A DNA stretch of 64,000 nucleotides from contig NZ_CP108381.1 in the NCBI RefSeq assembly GCF_035956715.1, positions 5,054,001-5,118,000 on the forward strand, given 5' to 3'. The position numbers and the translations under genes are program-made. Every line of letters starts with the position of its first letter. The first letter of the stretch is position 1. The notes beneath the pieces are model-generated. The model saw nothing but the letters and a program-made list of their open reading frames with translations. It was not told the DNA's origin and made no database searches. Shown piece after piece: positions 37,939 to 47,540 of the stretch. The DNA comes from Nocardia sp. NBC_01329. GTDB taxonomy: Bacteria; Actinomycetota; Actinomycetes; Mycobacteriales; Mycobacteriaceae.

Positions 37939-40134
37939 GTGCCCACTTCCCGCGAGCCCTCCGGTTCCGATCGCGGTCAGTGGCCCGCCGGCGAGTCACC
38001 GCCACCGCAGCGGCATCCAGGTTTCGACCGCTACCCCCCGCCGAACGTGCCACACCGCAATCATGAACCCGACCCCGGCAACACTCGACCGGCCCCGCCG
38101 TCGACCCGCCCCCTGCCCACCGCCGAGTCCGACGCCGCGGGGCCGGACGACCACTCGTCCCGGTCGGCGCGTAGTGGCCATCCGGTCCCACCGGTAGTGG
38201 AGAACCGGGAACGCTCGACGGGGCGGGAGGGCCGCTTCGCTCGCATATTGGGCTCGTTGAGCGGGTCACGCGGGTCGGCGGGGTCGGTCGATATGGACCC
38301 ACCGGATGAGCGGGGAACGGCCGGCCGTCGGACCGGCGAGCCGAGCGGCACTCCGTTCTCTCACAGGGACGGAATACCGCCGTCGGAGACCGAGCGCGGA
38401 AGTTACCGGCAGGGCCCGCCTGCCGGGCACCGCACCCCCACCGGTCCGGACCTCGCCCCGGGTCTCGGCACGCGGCGGGACCCGGTCGGATTCGAGGCCG
38501 GCGGTCGGCGCCCACCTCCCGGTGAGGACCGCCGTGAGCCCCCGGACCGGCCGACTCCGGGCGCCGCCGGCGCGCGGTATCGAACCGAACCGAGTGGCGC
38601 GGGCGGCCGGCAGAAGGATGCGAACGACGGCGGTTACAAAGAGCCGGCGGCGACCGAGGAGTACCCGCGCGCCGAAGCCGGTGCGGAATCCGGCACCGAG
38701 GACCGCCGCGTCCCCCGCAAACTCACTGTCACGCGGGTCGCGGCGATGCGCGGGCGGGAGATCACCGAAAAAGGTATCGCCACTTTCCGGCGGGCGGCCG
38801 AAGCCGACGGTGCGGGCAAATCCGGTCTGACAGCGCTCACTTACGCCACCATGGCGAACTTCGCCCTGGACGCCGCGATAGCGGTCGCCCTGGCCAATAC
38901 GCTGTTCTTCGCCAGCGCGACCGCGGAGAGCAAGACGAAGGTCGCGCTGTATCTGCTGATCACGATCGCGCCGTTCGCGATCATCGCGCCGCTGATCGGC
39001 CCCGCCCTGGACCGGCTGCAGCGCGGCCGCCGGTTGGCGCTGGCCAGTTCGTTCGCCGTACGCGCGGTACTGGCGGTGGTGTTGATCTTCAGTTTCGGCA
39101 GTTGGGTGCTCTACCCGCTGGCACTGTGCATGATGGTGCTCAGCAAATCGTTCGCGGTGCTCAAGAGCGCGGTCACTCCCAGAGTCCTGCCCCCCGATAT
39201 CGACCTGGTTCGCACGAACTCTCGCCTCACCGTCTTCGGACTGGTCGGGGGCACGCTCGGCGCCGGAGGGATCGCCGCCGCGACCGCCGCGATCGCCGGC
39301 TCGACCGGCGCGCTGGTCCTGGCGGCCGGAATCGCCGTCGGCGGGGCGTATCTGAGCTGGAAGATCCCGCGCTGGGTGGAGATCACCGAAGGCGAGGTCC
39401 CGACCACCCTCGGCTACCACGCCCGCGATACGGAAACCGAGGCGTTCGACCCCACCACGGGATCCGCGATACCGGCCCGCAAACGCCGCCAGCCACTCGG
39501 CCGCGCGGTGGTCACCGGGCTGTGGGGTAACGGCAGTATTCGCGTGCTCACCGGATTCCTGACCTTCTATATCGCGTTCGTGGCCAAGGCGACCGAACAT
39601 CGCCCGGTACAGCAGGCAGCGATGCTGGGTCTGGTCGGCGCGGCGGCCGCCATCGGAAATTTCGCGGGCAACGCCACCGGGGCGCGGCTGCGGCTGGGCA
39701 GGCCCTCGCTGGTCGTGGTGAACTGCACGATCGGATGCACAGCCGTGGCCGTCTTGGCCGTACTGACGAACAACCTGTTCGGTGCGGCGGTGGCCGCCCT
39801 GGTCGCCGCGGGAGCGAGCGCGCTGGCCAAGGTATCCCTCGATGCCGCTATCCAGGACGATCTACCGCCCGAGTCGATCGCCTCCGGGTTCGGTCGCTCC
39901 GAAACCGTGTTGCAGCTCAGCTGGGTGATCGGCGGCGCGGGCGGGGTTCTGCTCCCGACCGACTATTGGAAGGGTTTCGCTGTGGTCAGTGCGGTGCTGG
40001 TCGGGGGGCTCGTCCAGACTGTGCTGAGCTATCGCGGGTTCAGCCTGCTGCCCGGTCTGGGCGGTCGCCGCCCGCTGCACGCCGAACAAGAGGTTCCGCA
40101 CTACCATCCCCCACGAGGAGAAGCCGCCCGGTGA
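37939..40134 (+). CDS. MFS-type transporter with long disordered N-terminus (Rv0876c-like)
   Basis: 731 residues: ~1-260 is Pro/Arg/Gly/Asp-rich and disordered, then ~12 hydrophobic segments from ~285 on, including YATMANFALDAAIAVALANTLFF and APFAIIAPLIGPALDRLQRGRR, the MFS A-like loop. Rv0876c of M. tuberculosis has the same neighbours. Substrate unknown. GTG start; a later internal start cannot be excluded because the N-terminus is poorly conserved. Stop overlaps the DUF2771 gene start (GTGA). Confidence 0.85.
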   Translation: MPTSREPSGSDRGQWPAGESPPPQRHPGFDRYPPPNVPHRNHEPDPGNTRPAPPSTRPLPTAESDAAGPDDHSSRSARSGHPVPPVVENRERSTGREGRFARILGSLSGSRGSAGSVDMDPPDERGTAGRRTGEPSGTPFSHRDGIPPSETERGSYRQGPPAGHRTPTGPDLAPGLGTRRDPVGFEAGGRRPPPGEDRREPPDRPTPGAAGARYRTEPSGAGGRQKDANDGGYKEPAATEEYPRAEAGAESGTEDRRVPRKLTVTRVAAMRGREITEKGIATFRRAAEADGAGKSGLTALTYATMANFALDAAIAVALANTLFFASATAESKTKVALYLLITIAPFAIIAPLIGPALDRLQRGRRLALASSFAVRAVLAVVLIFSFGSWVLYPLALCMMVLSKSFAVLKSAVTPRVLPPDIDLVRTNSRLTVFGLVGGTLGAGGIAAATAAIAGSTGALVLAAGIAVGGAYLSWKIPRWVEITEGEVPTTLGYHARDTETEAFDPTTGSAIPARKRRQPLGRAVVTGLWGNGSIRVLTGFLTFYIAFVAKATEHRPVQQAAMLGLVGAAAAIGNFAGNATGARLRLGRPSLVVVNCTIGCTAVAVLAVLTNNLFGAAVAALVAAGASALAKVSLDAAIQDDLPPESIASGFGRSETVLQLSWVIGGAGGVLLPTDYWKGFAVVSAVLVGGLVQTVLSYRGFSLLPGLGGRRPLHAEQEVPHYHPPRGEAAR

Positions 40135-40637
40135 GTACGAACACAATCCGCAGGACCCTCGCGCTGGCCCTGACCGGGATCCTGGTACTGGTGGCCGCCA
40201 CCGCCGGCGTGGTCTGGCTGCTGGCACGGGACGCCGAATCGAAGGACCCGGAACTCACCGCGTACGCGCACGGCACCAGTGTCACGGTGCCGCCGTTCCG
40301 CTACTGCACGGTGCGGATGGAGGACTGCCGGCAGGGCGAAACCGTCTTCTTGGAGGTGCCGGCCGGTGATCCGCTGCAGATCTCCCTGCCCGACGCGCTC
40401 GTGGACAGCCCGTGGGAACTGTTGCCGCTGTACGCCCGTGAGAACGGCGAACTCGTCGAGCAGCCGAGCTCCTACCGGGATCATCCGGCGGACACCCGCG
40501 CGCTGACCGTCCCGTCGCGGCCCGAACCGGGATTGGAACTGGTCGGAGTGGAGTTGCAGGTGATGATCATCGCGATCGACGAGGTCGGTAACGAATTCCC
40601 CATCCCGCACGCGGTGTGGTCGATCAAAACGGCCTGA
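40131..40637 (+). CDS. DUF2771 membrane-anchored protein
   Basis: 168 residues, GTG overlapping the upstream MFS stop. One N-terminal TM helix (~9-31), then an exported domain with paired cysteines in FRYCTVRMEDCRQGE, EVPAGDPLQISLPDAL and PWELLPLY, characteristic of DUF2771. The coupling to the MFS gene suggests the two proteins function together in the envelope. Followed by a terminator hairpin. Confidence 0.85.
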   Translation: MSTNTIRRTLALALTGILVLVAATAGVVWLLARDAESKDPELTAYAHGTSVTVPPFRYCTVRMEDCRQGETVFLEVPAGDPLQISLPDALVDSPWELLPLYARENGELVEQPSSYRDHPADTRALTVPSRPEPGLELVGVELQVMIIAIDEVGNEFPIPHAVWSIKTA

Positions 40638-40644
40638 TACGACA

Positions 40645-40675
40645 GCGGGCCGGCGGGATCATCCGCCCGGCCCGC
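40645..40675. terminator. Terminator hairpin DUF2771 / cspB
   Basis: Arms GCGGGCCGG / CCGGCCCGC (9 bp perfect) with further partial pairing inside, between two convergent genes. Confidence 0.65.
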
Positions 40676-40696
40676 GAATGTTCTCGCGCTGGAGGA

Positions 40697-41116
40697 TCAG
40701 CTGTCGAGTTCCCGCGCCACCGCGCGCACGACCTCCGAGATACGCTGAGCGGTCTTGCGATCCGGGTAGCGACCCTTGCGCAGATCCGGCTGCACCTTCG
40801 CCTCCAGCAACGTGATCATGTCCTCGACCATGCCGTGCAGTTCGTCGGGGTTGTGCTTGCGCGCGACCGGCTCCTTGCGGGTGTTGCGCTCCTGGTTCTG
40901 CCGTACCGAAGGCGGCGCCTCCACCAGTTTCAAAGTCAGTGCCTGCGGCCCGCGCCGCCCGGCAGCCATCCCGAATTCGACCCGCTGGCCGGGTTTGAGC
41001 GTCTCGACACCCTGGGGCAGCGCGGACGAGCGGACGTAGACGTCCTCACCCTCGTCCTGGGAAAGGAAACCGAAGCCCTTTTCCACGTCGTACCACTTCA
41101 CCTTGCCGGTCGGCAC
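40697..41116 (-). CDS. cspB: Cold-shock protein CspB with C-terminal extension
   Basis: 139 residues. Cold-shock domain ~1-66 with RNP1 KGFGFLSQ and RNP2 VYVRSSAL; then a linker and a conserved actinobacterial C-terminal helical part [35 protein letters not shown] (seen in parts). Start GTG at 41116, directly before PTGKVKWYD, as in M. tuberculosis Rv0871; a GTG three codons earlier is possible. RNA/ssDNA chaperone. Confidence 0.93.
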   Translation of the reverse strand: MPTGKVKWYDVEKGFGFLSQDEGEDVYVRSSALPQGVETLKPGQRVEFGMAAGRRGPQALTLKLVEAPPSVRQNQERNTRKEPVARKHNPDELHGMVEDMITLLEAKVQPDLRKGRYPDRKTAQRISEVVRAVARELDS

Positions 41117-41303
41117 TGCGCTCACCCGTTCGTCTGTTCGGCGCCCGGACACCGGGCCCGGTCACACTCGTCCGCTGAAACCCGCTGGTGGCAGGTCTTG
41201 TCCACTACTCGAAAAACGCGCCCCACAGGCATGCAGGACGCGAGATCGCTCCGAGTCTACCCCGGTGGGTACAGCGCCAGCACATCAGTTTTACGGTCGA
41301 ACG

Positions 41304-41549
41304 GTGACGAATTCCGCCGATCCGGGGCCCTCGGGCCCGCCGCCCGGGCGCACCCCCGGCAATTGGTTACTACAACTCGCGCTCGGACTGTTCGCCCTCG
41401 GGCTGTTGTCCGTGGTGGCGATCTTCCTCACTCCGGTCCTCACCGACGGTGAACCAGGGCTGTGGTTGTATCTCGGCGCGATGCTGGCTCCGGTCGGTTT
41501 CGTCGCGGCGCTGATCTTCGCGCTGCGCTCCGGTCGCCGATCCAAGTGA
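41304..41549 (+). CDS. Small two-TM membrane protein
   Basis: 81 residues from the GTG before TNSADPGPSGPPPGR. Cytoplasmic Pro-rich start, TM helices ~25-45 and ~52-73, basic end SGRRSK. No family recognised with confidence. No clear ribosome site, so the start is provisional. It lies between cspB (divergent) and rpfA. Confidence 0.65.
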   Translation: MTNSADPGPSGPPPGRTPGNWLLQLALGLFALGLLSVVAIFLTPVLTDGEPGLWLYLGAMLAPVGFVAALIFALRSGRRSK

Positions 41550-41584
41550 CCACTGTTCAATACCCGGCCGCGCCGTGACCTATG

Positions 41585-42587
<1,003 letters not shown>

Positions 42588-42609
42588 TCGGGCATCCCGG
42601 CTACGAAAG

Positions 42610-42641
42610 AACCCCGCCTCACCGTCAGGTGATGCGGGGTT
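42610..42641. terminator. Bidirectional terminator rpfA / small gene
   Basis: Stem AACCCCGC-TCACC / GGTGA-GCGGGGTT with one internal mismatch and a GTCA loop, 23 bp after the rpfA stop and followed by CGTTCGTTCG. Serves convergent genes. Confidence 0.8.
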
Positions 42642-42656
42642 CGTTCGTTCGTCCGC

Positions 42657-42842
42657 TCAGCGGTTGATCACTGTGTGCGGGTGCAGATACGGCAGCTGGT
42701 CGGCAGCCAACGGGAACTCGGTGTCCTCGCCGAAAGGCGAGAGGTTACCGGAGCGGGACGCAGACAACTCGGTGACAGCGTGATCACCATCGGCCACCTC
42801 GGGCCAGCCGTTGTCGACGTAGGGTTTCTTCGATTTGTTCAC
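42657..42842 (-). CDS. Small conserved hypothetical protein
   Basis: 61 residues from the second of two consecutive GTG codons, behind GAGAAG. Sequence begins [20 protein letters not shown] and ends HPHTVINR; soluble, acidic, no TM. A small unnamed gene lies near rpfA and Rv0862c in mycobacteria too. No function recognised. The upstream extension overlaps the neighbouring promoter and is unlikely. Confidence 0.62.
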   Translation of the reverse strand: MNKSKKPYVDNGWPEVADGDHAVTELSASRSGNLSPFGEDTEFPLAADQLPYLHPHTVINR

Positions 42843-42982
42843 CACCTTCTCATTCTGGCACGGCCGCGCCGCGGGTCCGCGCGCCAATCGCCTCGGTACC
42901 GCAGTTCGCAGGCCGGGCCCCTCGATGACGGTCACCGGACCGCACCCCACCGGACCCGCAGCCCCCGGCTAGTCTGGACCGG

Positions 42983-45256
42983 ATGACCGGCCAAGACTCG
43001 TTCACCGCCTGGCTCGGTGCCCGCTCCGACGCACAGCTGGTGGCTCTGCTCGAACGTCGGCCCGATCTCGCGGTGCCGTTGCCGTCCTCCATGGGAGTAC
43101 TCGCCGCCCGCGCCGAACAACGTGCCTCGGTCCTGCGCGCGGCCGATGAGCTGGGCACCGTGCCCTTCGCGATCGTGGAAGTTCTGGCACTGCATACCGC
43201 AAGCGGCGGTGAGCCACTCACCCGCACCGAACTCAAACGCACGCTGCGTCCTCGAGCCAAGGCGGCGACAGTGGACGCGGCCGTCACCGAACTGGCCGAT
43301 CGGGCGCTGCTCTGGTTCGACGGCGACCGGATCAGGTTGGTGCCGGCGACCGCGGAAGCGTTGCCGTGGCCCCTGGGGAGCGGAACCGACCCTGCCGGTG
43401 GCCTGTCCGAACCGGAACTCACCGTGGCGCTCGCCGATCTCCATCCCGCCCAACGCGCGCTTCTGGACAAACTCGCCGCGACCGGGCCGCGCGGCCGCAC
43501 CCGCGATGCCGCACCGGACGCGCCGGTGGACCGTCCGGTACCCCGACTGCTGGCCGCGGGGCTGCTGCGCCGGATCGACGACGAGACAGTGGAACTTCCC
43601 CCCGCCGTGGGTCAGCTGCTGCGCGGCGAACCGGTTACCGACGTGTACCGACTGACCGAGCCCGAACCGCGGACGACTCCGCACCGGATCGCCGAAGTCG
43701 ACGGCGTCGGCGCGGGCGAGGTCGGCGAACTGCTCCGGCACTGCGCCGCCATCCTCGACGTACTCGGGCAACTTCCCGCTCCGGCACTGCGGGCGGGCGG
43801 GCTGGGAGTACGGGAATTGCGCCGCATCGCCAAATCCGCCGGGATCGACGAAACCCGGGCCGGTCTGCTGGTGGAACTGCTCGCGGCGGCGAAGCTGATC
43901 GAGAAAGGTTTCCCCGATCCGGCACCGGAGGCCGACGCCGACGATTTCTGGGCGCCGACCCCCGCCGCGGACTCCTGGCTGGAAGCACCGTCGGCGCGCC
44001 GCTGGGTCCCGCTCGCACACGCCTGGCTGGAACTGGACCGGAATCCGTGGATGATCGGCTTGCGCGATGCCGCGGACAAGCCGCTGGCGGCGCTCGCGCA
44101 CGAACTCCGGGCACCCTACGCCGTGCGGGATCGGCGCATCGTGCTGGAGACACTGGCCGAGCAACCTCCCGGCACCGATCTCGATCCCGGAGACCTCGCC
44201 CGCCTGCTGGCATGGCGCACCCCGCGACGCCGCCGGCACTTCCGGCGCCAAGTCGTCGACAACACCCTCGACGAGGCCGCCGCGGTGGGTCTGGTGGGAC
44301 GCGGTGCGCTCACCACCGCCGCCCGGACCTTGCTGACAAATGCCCTCGCGGCCGCGGAAGCCGCACTGGAGGCCGCGCTCCCCGACCCAGTGGACCATGT
44401 CCTGGTCCAGGCCGACCTGACGGTGGTGGCGCCGGGACCGCTCACCGCCGACCTGCAGCGCCGGATCGAACTGGTCGCCGATGTGGAATCGGCCGGGGCC
44501 GCCACCGTCTACCGGATCGGGGAGCCCACGCTGCGCCGCGCGCTCGACGCCGGCCTCACCGCTGCTGAGCTGCACAGCCTCTTCGACCGTCACTCCCGAA
44601 CCCCCGTCCCGCAGACGCTCACCTATCTGATCGACGATGTGGCGCGGCGGCACGGCCGGTTGCGGGCCGGGATGGCGCAGTCGTTCGTGCGCAGTGAGGA
44701 TCCCGCTCTCCTGGCGCAGGTGCTGGCCTCCCCCGTTGCCGAAACCCTGGCGCTGCGCGGTATCGCGCCGACGGTGGCGATATCGCAGGCGCCGCTGGGC
44801 GAGTTGTTCGAGCAATTGCGCGCGGCGGGTTTCGCGCCCGCCGGTGAGGACGCCTCCGGCGCGATCGTGGATCTGCGGCAGCGCGGGGCGCGGGTCAGCG
44901 TACGACCGCTGGCCCGGCAGCCGTACCGGCCGTCCCCGCCGACAACTGATCAACTGCAGCTACTGGTCACCGAACTACGTGCCGGCGAGCGGGCCGCCAC
45001 CGCCACCTCCGGGCAGGCGGTGCGCAGCGACGGCACCCGCACGAGCACCGCCGCCGCGCTGGCGCTGCTCCAACTGGCGGCCCGGGTACGACGGCAGGTA
45101 CATATCGGCTATGTCGACGCCAAAGGCACCGCGATCCAACGTGTCGTCGAACCGGTGCGCGTCGGCAACGGTCAGCTCGACGCGCTGGACCCGGTCACCG
45201 GAACGGTCCGGCAGTTCACCCTGCACCGGATCTCGTCGGTCGCGCTGCTCGAATAG
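42983..45256 (+). CDS. Helicase-associated domain protein (Rv0862c-like)
   Basis: 757 residues, Leu/Ala/Asp/Arg-rich, with the XPB/Ssl2-type N-terminal winged-helix region (helicase-associated family) in the C-terminal half: VLVQADLTVVAPGPLTADL, FDRHSRTPVPQTLTYLIDDVARRHG, and a C-terminal WYL-like part (RQVHIGYVDAKGTAIQRVVEPVRV, in parts). No helicase Walker motifs, so not itself a motor. In M. tuberculosis its homologue sits directly beside xpb; here xpb is 2.3 kb away and inverted, but functional partnership remains plausible. Confidence 0.87.
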   Translation: MTGQDSFTAWLGARSDAQLVALLERRPDLAVPLPSSMGVLAARAEQRASVLRAADELGTVPFAIVEVLALHTASGGEPLTRTELKRTLRPRAKAATVDAAVTELADRALLWFDGDRIRLVPATAEALPWPLGSGTDPAGGLSEPELTVALADLHPAQRALLDKLAATGPRGRTRDAAPDAPVDRPVPRLLAAGLLRRIDDETVELPPAVGQLLRGEPVTDVYRLTEPEPRTTPHRIAEVDGVGAGEVGELLRHCAAILDVLGQLPAPALRAGGLGVRELRRIAKSAGIDETRAGLLVELLAAAKLIEKGFPDPAPEADADDFWAPTPAADSWLEAPSARRWVPLAHAWLELDRNPWMIGLRDAADKPLAALAHELRAPYAVRDRRIVLETLAEQPPGTDLDPGDLARLLAWRTPRRRRHFRRQVVDNTLDEAAAVGLVGRGALTTAARTLLTNALAAAEAALEAALPDPVDHVLVQADLTVVAPGPLTADLQRRIELVADVESAGAATVYRIGEPTLRRALDAGLTAAELHSLFDRHSRTPVPQTLTYLIDDVARRHGRLRAGMAQSFVRSEDPALLAQVLASPVAETLALRGIAPTVAISQAPLGELFEQLRAAGFAPAGEDASGAIVDLRQRGARVSVRPLARQPYRPSPPTTDQLQLLVTELRAGERAATATSGQAVRSDGTRTSTAAALALLQLAARVRRQVHIGYVDAKGTAIQRVVEPVRVGNGQLDALDPVTGTVRQFTLHRISSVALLE

Positions 45257-45273
45257 CGGTTCCGCCCCAGCGC

Positions 45274-46677
45274 TCAGCCGCGCAGCGAACCCGGATAGAG
45301 GTACTGGTCCGGTGGCGGGGTGGTGCCGCGCAGCCAAGCGTCGAAGAAACCCGTCAGATCGGTCGGCGATTCGGACTGGATGAATGCGCGGAATTCCGGC
45401 ATCGAGGCATTGCCGTAGGCGTGAACTGCCGCGAATTCTCGCAATGCGTCGAAGAAAACGTTGTCCCCCAGCTGTTTACGCAATGCATGCATGAACAGCG
45501 GCCCTCGATAGTAGACGGAGGTGAACATCTTTTCCGGCCCGGGATCCTCCAGCGGCACTTCCCAGAATTTCGGCTTCGCCAGCATCTTCCGAATCGTGTC
45601 ACGGTATTTCGCGTCCACATCGACACCGTCCGTCCGCTCCGGCCAGAGATAGTCGGCGGTATAGCTGGCGACACATTCGTTGAGACAGATATCGGACCAG
45701 TTCTGCACCGACACCGAATCACCCCACCACTGGTGGGCCGTCTCGTGCACCACGGTATTCAGATCGGCCCACGACGCGTAGGTGGGCCGGGTCTGGGTTT
45801 CCAAGGAAAACGGGATATCGGCGGCCAGGAATATCCCACCGCCGGCATCGAACGGATACGGGCCGTACAGACTTTCGGTGAAATCGAGGACCTGCGGCAG
45901 CCTTTCCTCGTACTGCCGCAACTTCTCGGCACCCGGCGCGAAAGCGCTCAGCAGCGGGGTGCCGTTCGCGCGGCGCTGTTCCAGGAATTCGAACCGGTCG
46001 ATGGCGACAGTGGTGAGGTAACCGATCACCGGGTGCCGCTGTTCCCAGCTCACCGTGCGGAACCCGTCGCGCACTTCATCGCGTACCCGGACACCGCCCG
46101 ACATCACCTGCCATTCCTCCGGAACGGTCGTGTGCAGGGTGAAGGTGGCCTTGTCCCGCGGGGAATCGTTGAGCGGATACCAGGTGGATGCCGAATGCGG
46201 TTGCCCTGTGGCGAATGCGCCGCCGGTCGGCGCGTAGGTCCAGCCCTCGCCGCGAGTATCGGTGGCCGTGCCCGCGTAGTCGACGGTGACGGTGAACGGC
46301 AGACCGGGCAGCAACGGCAGCGCCGGATGCACGACCAGTTCGTGCGGTTTCCGCCATTCGAATCCGGCGGCCACATTGTTCACCCGCACTGTTCGCACCG
46401 GGGGGCCGCTGTAATCGAGGTTGAACGATGTCAGCGGCTGGGTGGCGGCGGCATCGATCCGGGTCGACCCGGTGAGCTGGTGATCGGCCGGGTCGTAGCC
46501 GAGGGTCACGTCGTAGTGCGCGACGTCGTAACCGCCGTTACCGTCCATGGGAAAGTAGGAATCGCCCAATCCCGCCGAACCCGCCAACGACGCGGACGGT
46601 GCCTGCGCGGCTGCCGGAACCAGGGCCGGACTCGACAACGCGATCACCGCGGCGCTCAGCCAGCGGGTCGGCCTCAT
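45274..46677 (-). CDS. Secreted M1-family metallopeptidase
   Basis: 467 residues with signal peptide (MRPTRWLSAAVIALSSPALV, cleavage near AAAQA). Zinc site HETAHQWWGD with His311, Glu312, His315 and the third ligand Glu334 in NECVAS, exactly HExxH-x18-E. The substrate-anchoring loop is GGGIFLAAD rather than the classic GAMEN. Shorter than full M1 aminopeptidases (the C-terminal helical domain is missing), as in actinobacterial secreted members. Exported peptidase of unknown substrate. Convergent with the upstream gene (17-bp gap). Confidence 0.92.
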   Translation of the reverse strand: MRPTRWLSAAVIALSSPALVPAAAQAPSASLAGSAGLGDSYFPMDGNGGYDVAHYDVTLGYDPADHQLTGSTRIDAAATQPLTSFNLDYSGPPVRTVRVNNVAAGFEWRKPHELVVHPALPLLPGLPFTVTVDYAGTATDTRGEGWTYAPTGGAFATGQPHSASTWYPLNDSPRDKATFTLHTTVPEEWQVMSGGVRVRDEVRDGFRTVSWEQRHPVIGYLTTVAIDRFEFLEQRRANGTPLLSAFAPGAEKLRQYEERLPQVLDFTESLYGPYPFDAGGGIFLAADIPFSLETQTRPTYASWADLNTVVHETAHQWWGDSVSVQNWSDICLNECVASYTADYLWPERTDGVDVDAKYRDTIRKMLAKPKFWEVPLEDPGPEKMFTSVYYRGPLFMHALRKQLGDNVFFDALREFAAVHAYGNASMPEFRAFIQSESPTDLTGFFDAWLRGTTPPPDQYLYPGSLRG

Positions 46678-46831
46678 ACGATTCCACCTTCCGTGATCGA
46701 CTCAGGTTCTCCTCGTCACCCGCTCGACGACGTTAGTCGCTATCGACCCCGGATGCCGGTACCCCGGAAAACGCGGCGCGCGAGCGTTTCCCGGCCCGCG
46801 TGGACCAACGGTCGGCACCGCGCGCCGCGGC

Positions 46832-47500
46832 TCAGGCGCCGAGCCCCTCCGGCAACTGGCCCGGATCGAGCAGCAATCGTTTGGCCGCGCTGCGGTGAAC
46901 CTGTTCGGCGAGGGCGAGATTGTCCGCGAGTAAACGCCATTCGATCTCGGTGATCGCCGCGCAGGCCCGCTCGATCACGGCGGTATCGGTGGTTCCCCAG
47001 GCGATCGGCATCGCCTCGACCGGCAGCCAGCGCTCCCCGATCGAACGACTGGTGCGATCACCGCGGACCGCGATGACGGGAACCCGCTCCCCTTCGGTCA
47101 ACCGATGCCCGGGCAACTGTCGCACCTTCCGGGTGACCAGTGCGTACCGCGACTCCCCGGTATCGCTACGGGCCACATTGACCAGCGCGAGCAGCACCGC
47201 GCCACGCGACCGGATCGGCGCGACCACCGCCGGCGCCAGTTCCCCTTCCGCGTAGAGCCGATCGATACCGGTCCGGCGCGGTGCCCACAGCGCCACCCAC
47301 AGTGCCGTCGCCGTGCCCAGTGCACCGGCCAGCGCCAGTGGATAGGACCAGGGATGGCCCAGCCACACCAGGTAGGCGGTGGCGGCCGCGGCACCGAGAG
47401 CGGCGGGGACCGCGGCGAGCCGCACCCGGCGGCGTCCGGCGACTACTTCGTTGACCGCGTGGGCGTGCCTGCGGTCCACCACGAATCGGAAGCGTCGCAC
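46832..47500 (-). CDS. Membrane-associated protein, DUF3239-like
   Basis: 222 residues. Two TM segments at ~32-50 and ~53-72, then a cytoplasmic domain with LYAEGELAPAVVAPIRSRGAVLLALVNVA and a C-terminal helix ITEIEWRLLADNLALAEQV. The pattern resembles the DUF3239 family of Corynebacteriales, from memory. It lies 40 bp downstream of... the xpb stop lies 40 bp beyond its start, same strand, so it may be the second gene of an xpb transcript. Function unknown. Confidence 0.7.
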   Translation of the reverse strand: MRRFRFVVDRRHAHAVNEVVAGRRRVRLAAVPAALGAAAATAYLVWLGHPWSYPLALAGALGTATALWVALWAPRRTGIDRLYAEGELAPAVVAPIRSRGAVLLALVNVARSDTGESRYALVTRKVRQLPGHRLTEGERVPVIAVRGDRTSRSIGERWLPVEAMPIAWGTTDTAVIERACAAITEIEWRLLADNLALAEQVHRSAAKRLLLDPGQLPEGLGA

Positions 47501-47540
47501 GTCGCCATTCCTAACACAATTCGTCGAGTTCGGAACGCCG

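Noticed and set aside
38266-39600. Antisense frame opposite the MFS gene
   Set aside because: Arises from the GC-rich third positions; the sense strand shows regular TM periodicity and a coupled downstream gene.
42932-44953. Long antisense frame opposite the Rv0862c-like gene
   Set aside because: Low-complexity Gly/Arg/Gln composition and no recognisable fold; the sense frame has conserved motifs.
45421-46953. Long frame opposite the M1 peptidase gene
   Set aside because: The minus strand carries an exact HExxH-x18-E zinc site and a signal peptide, so the plus frame is a shadow.
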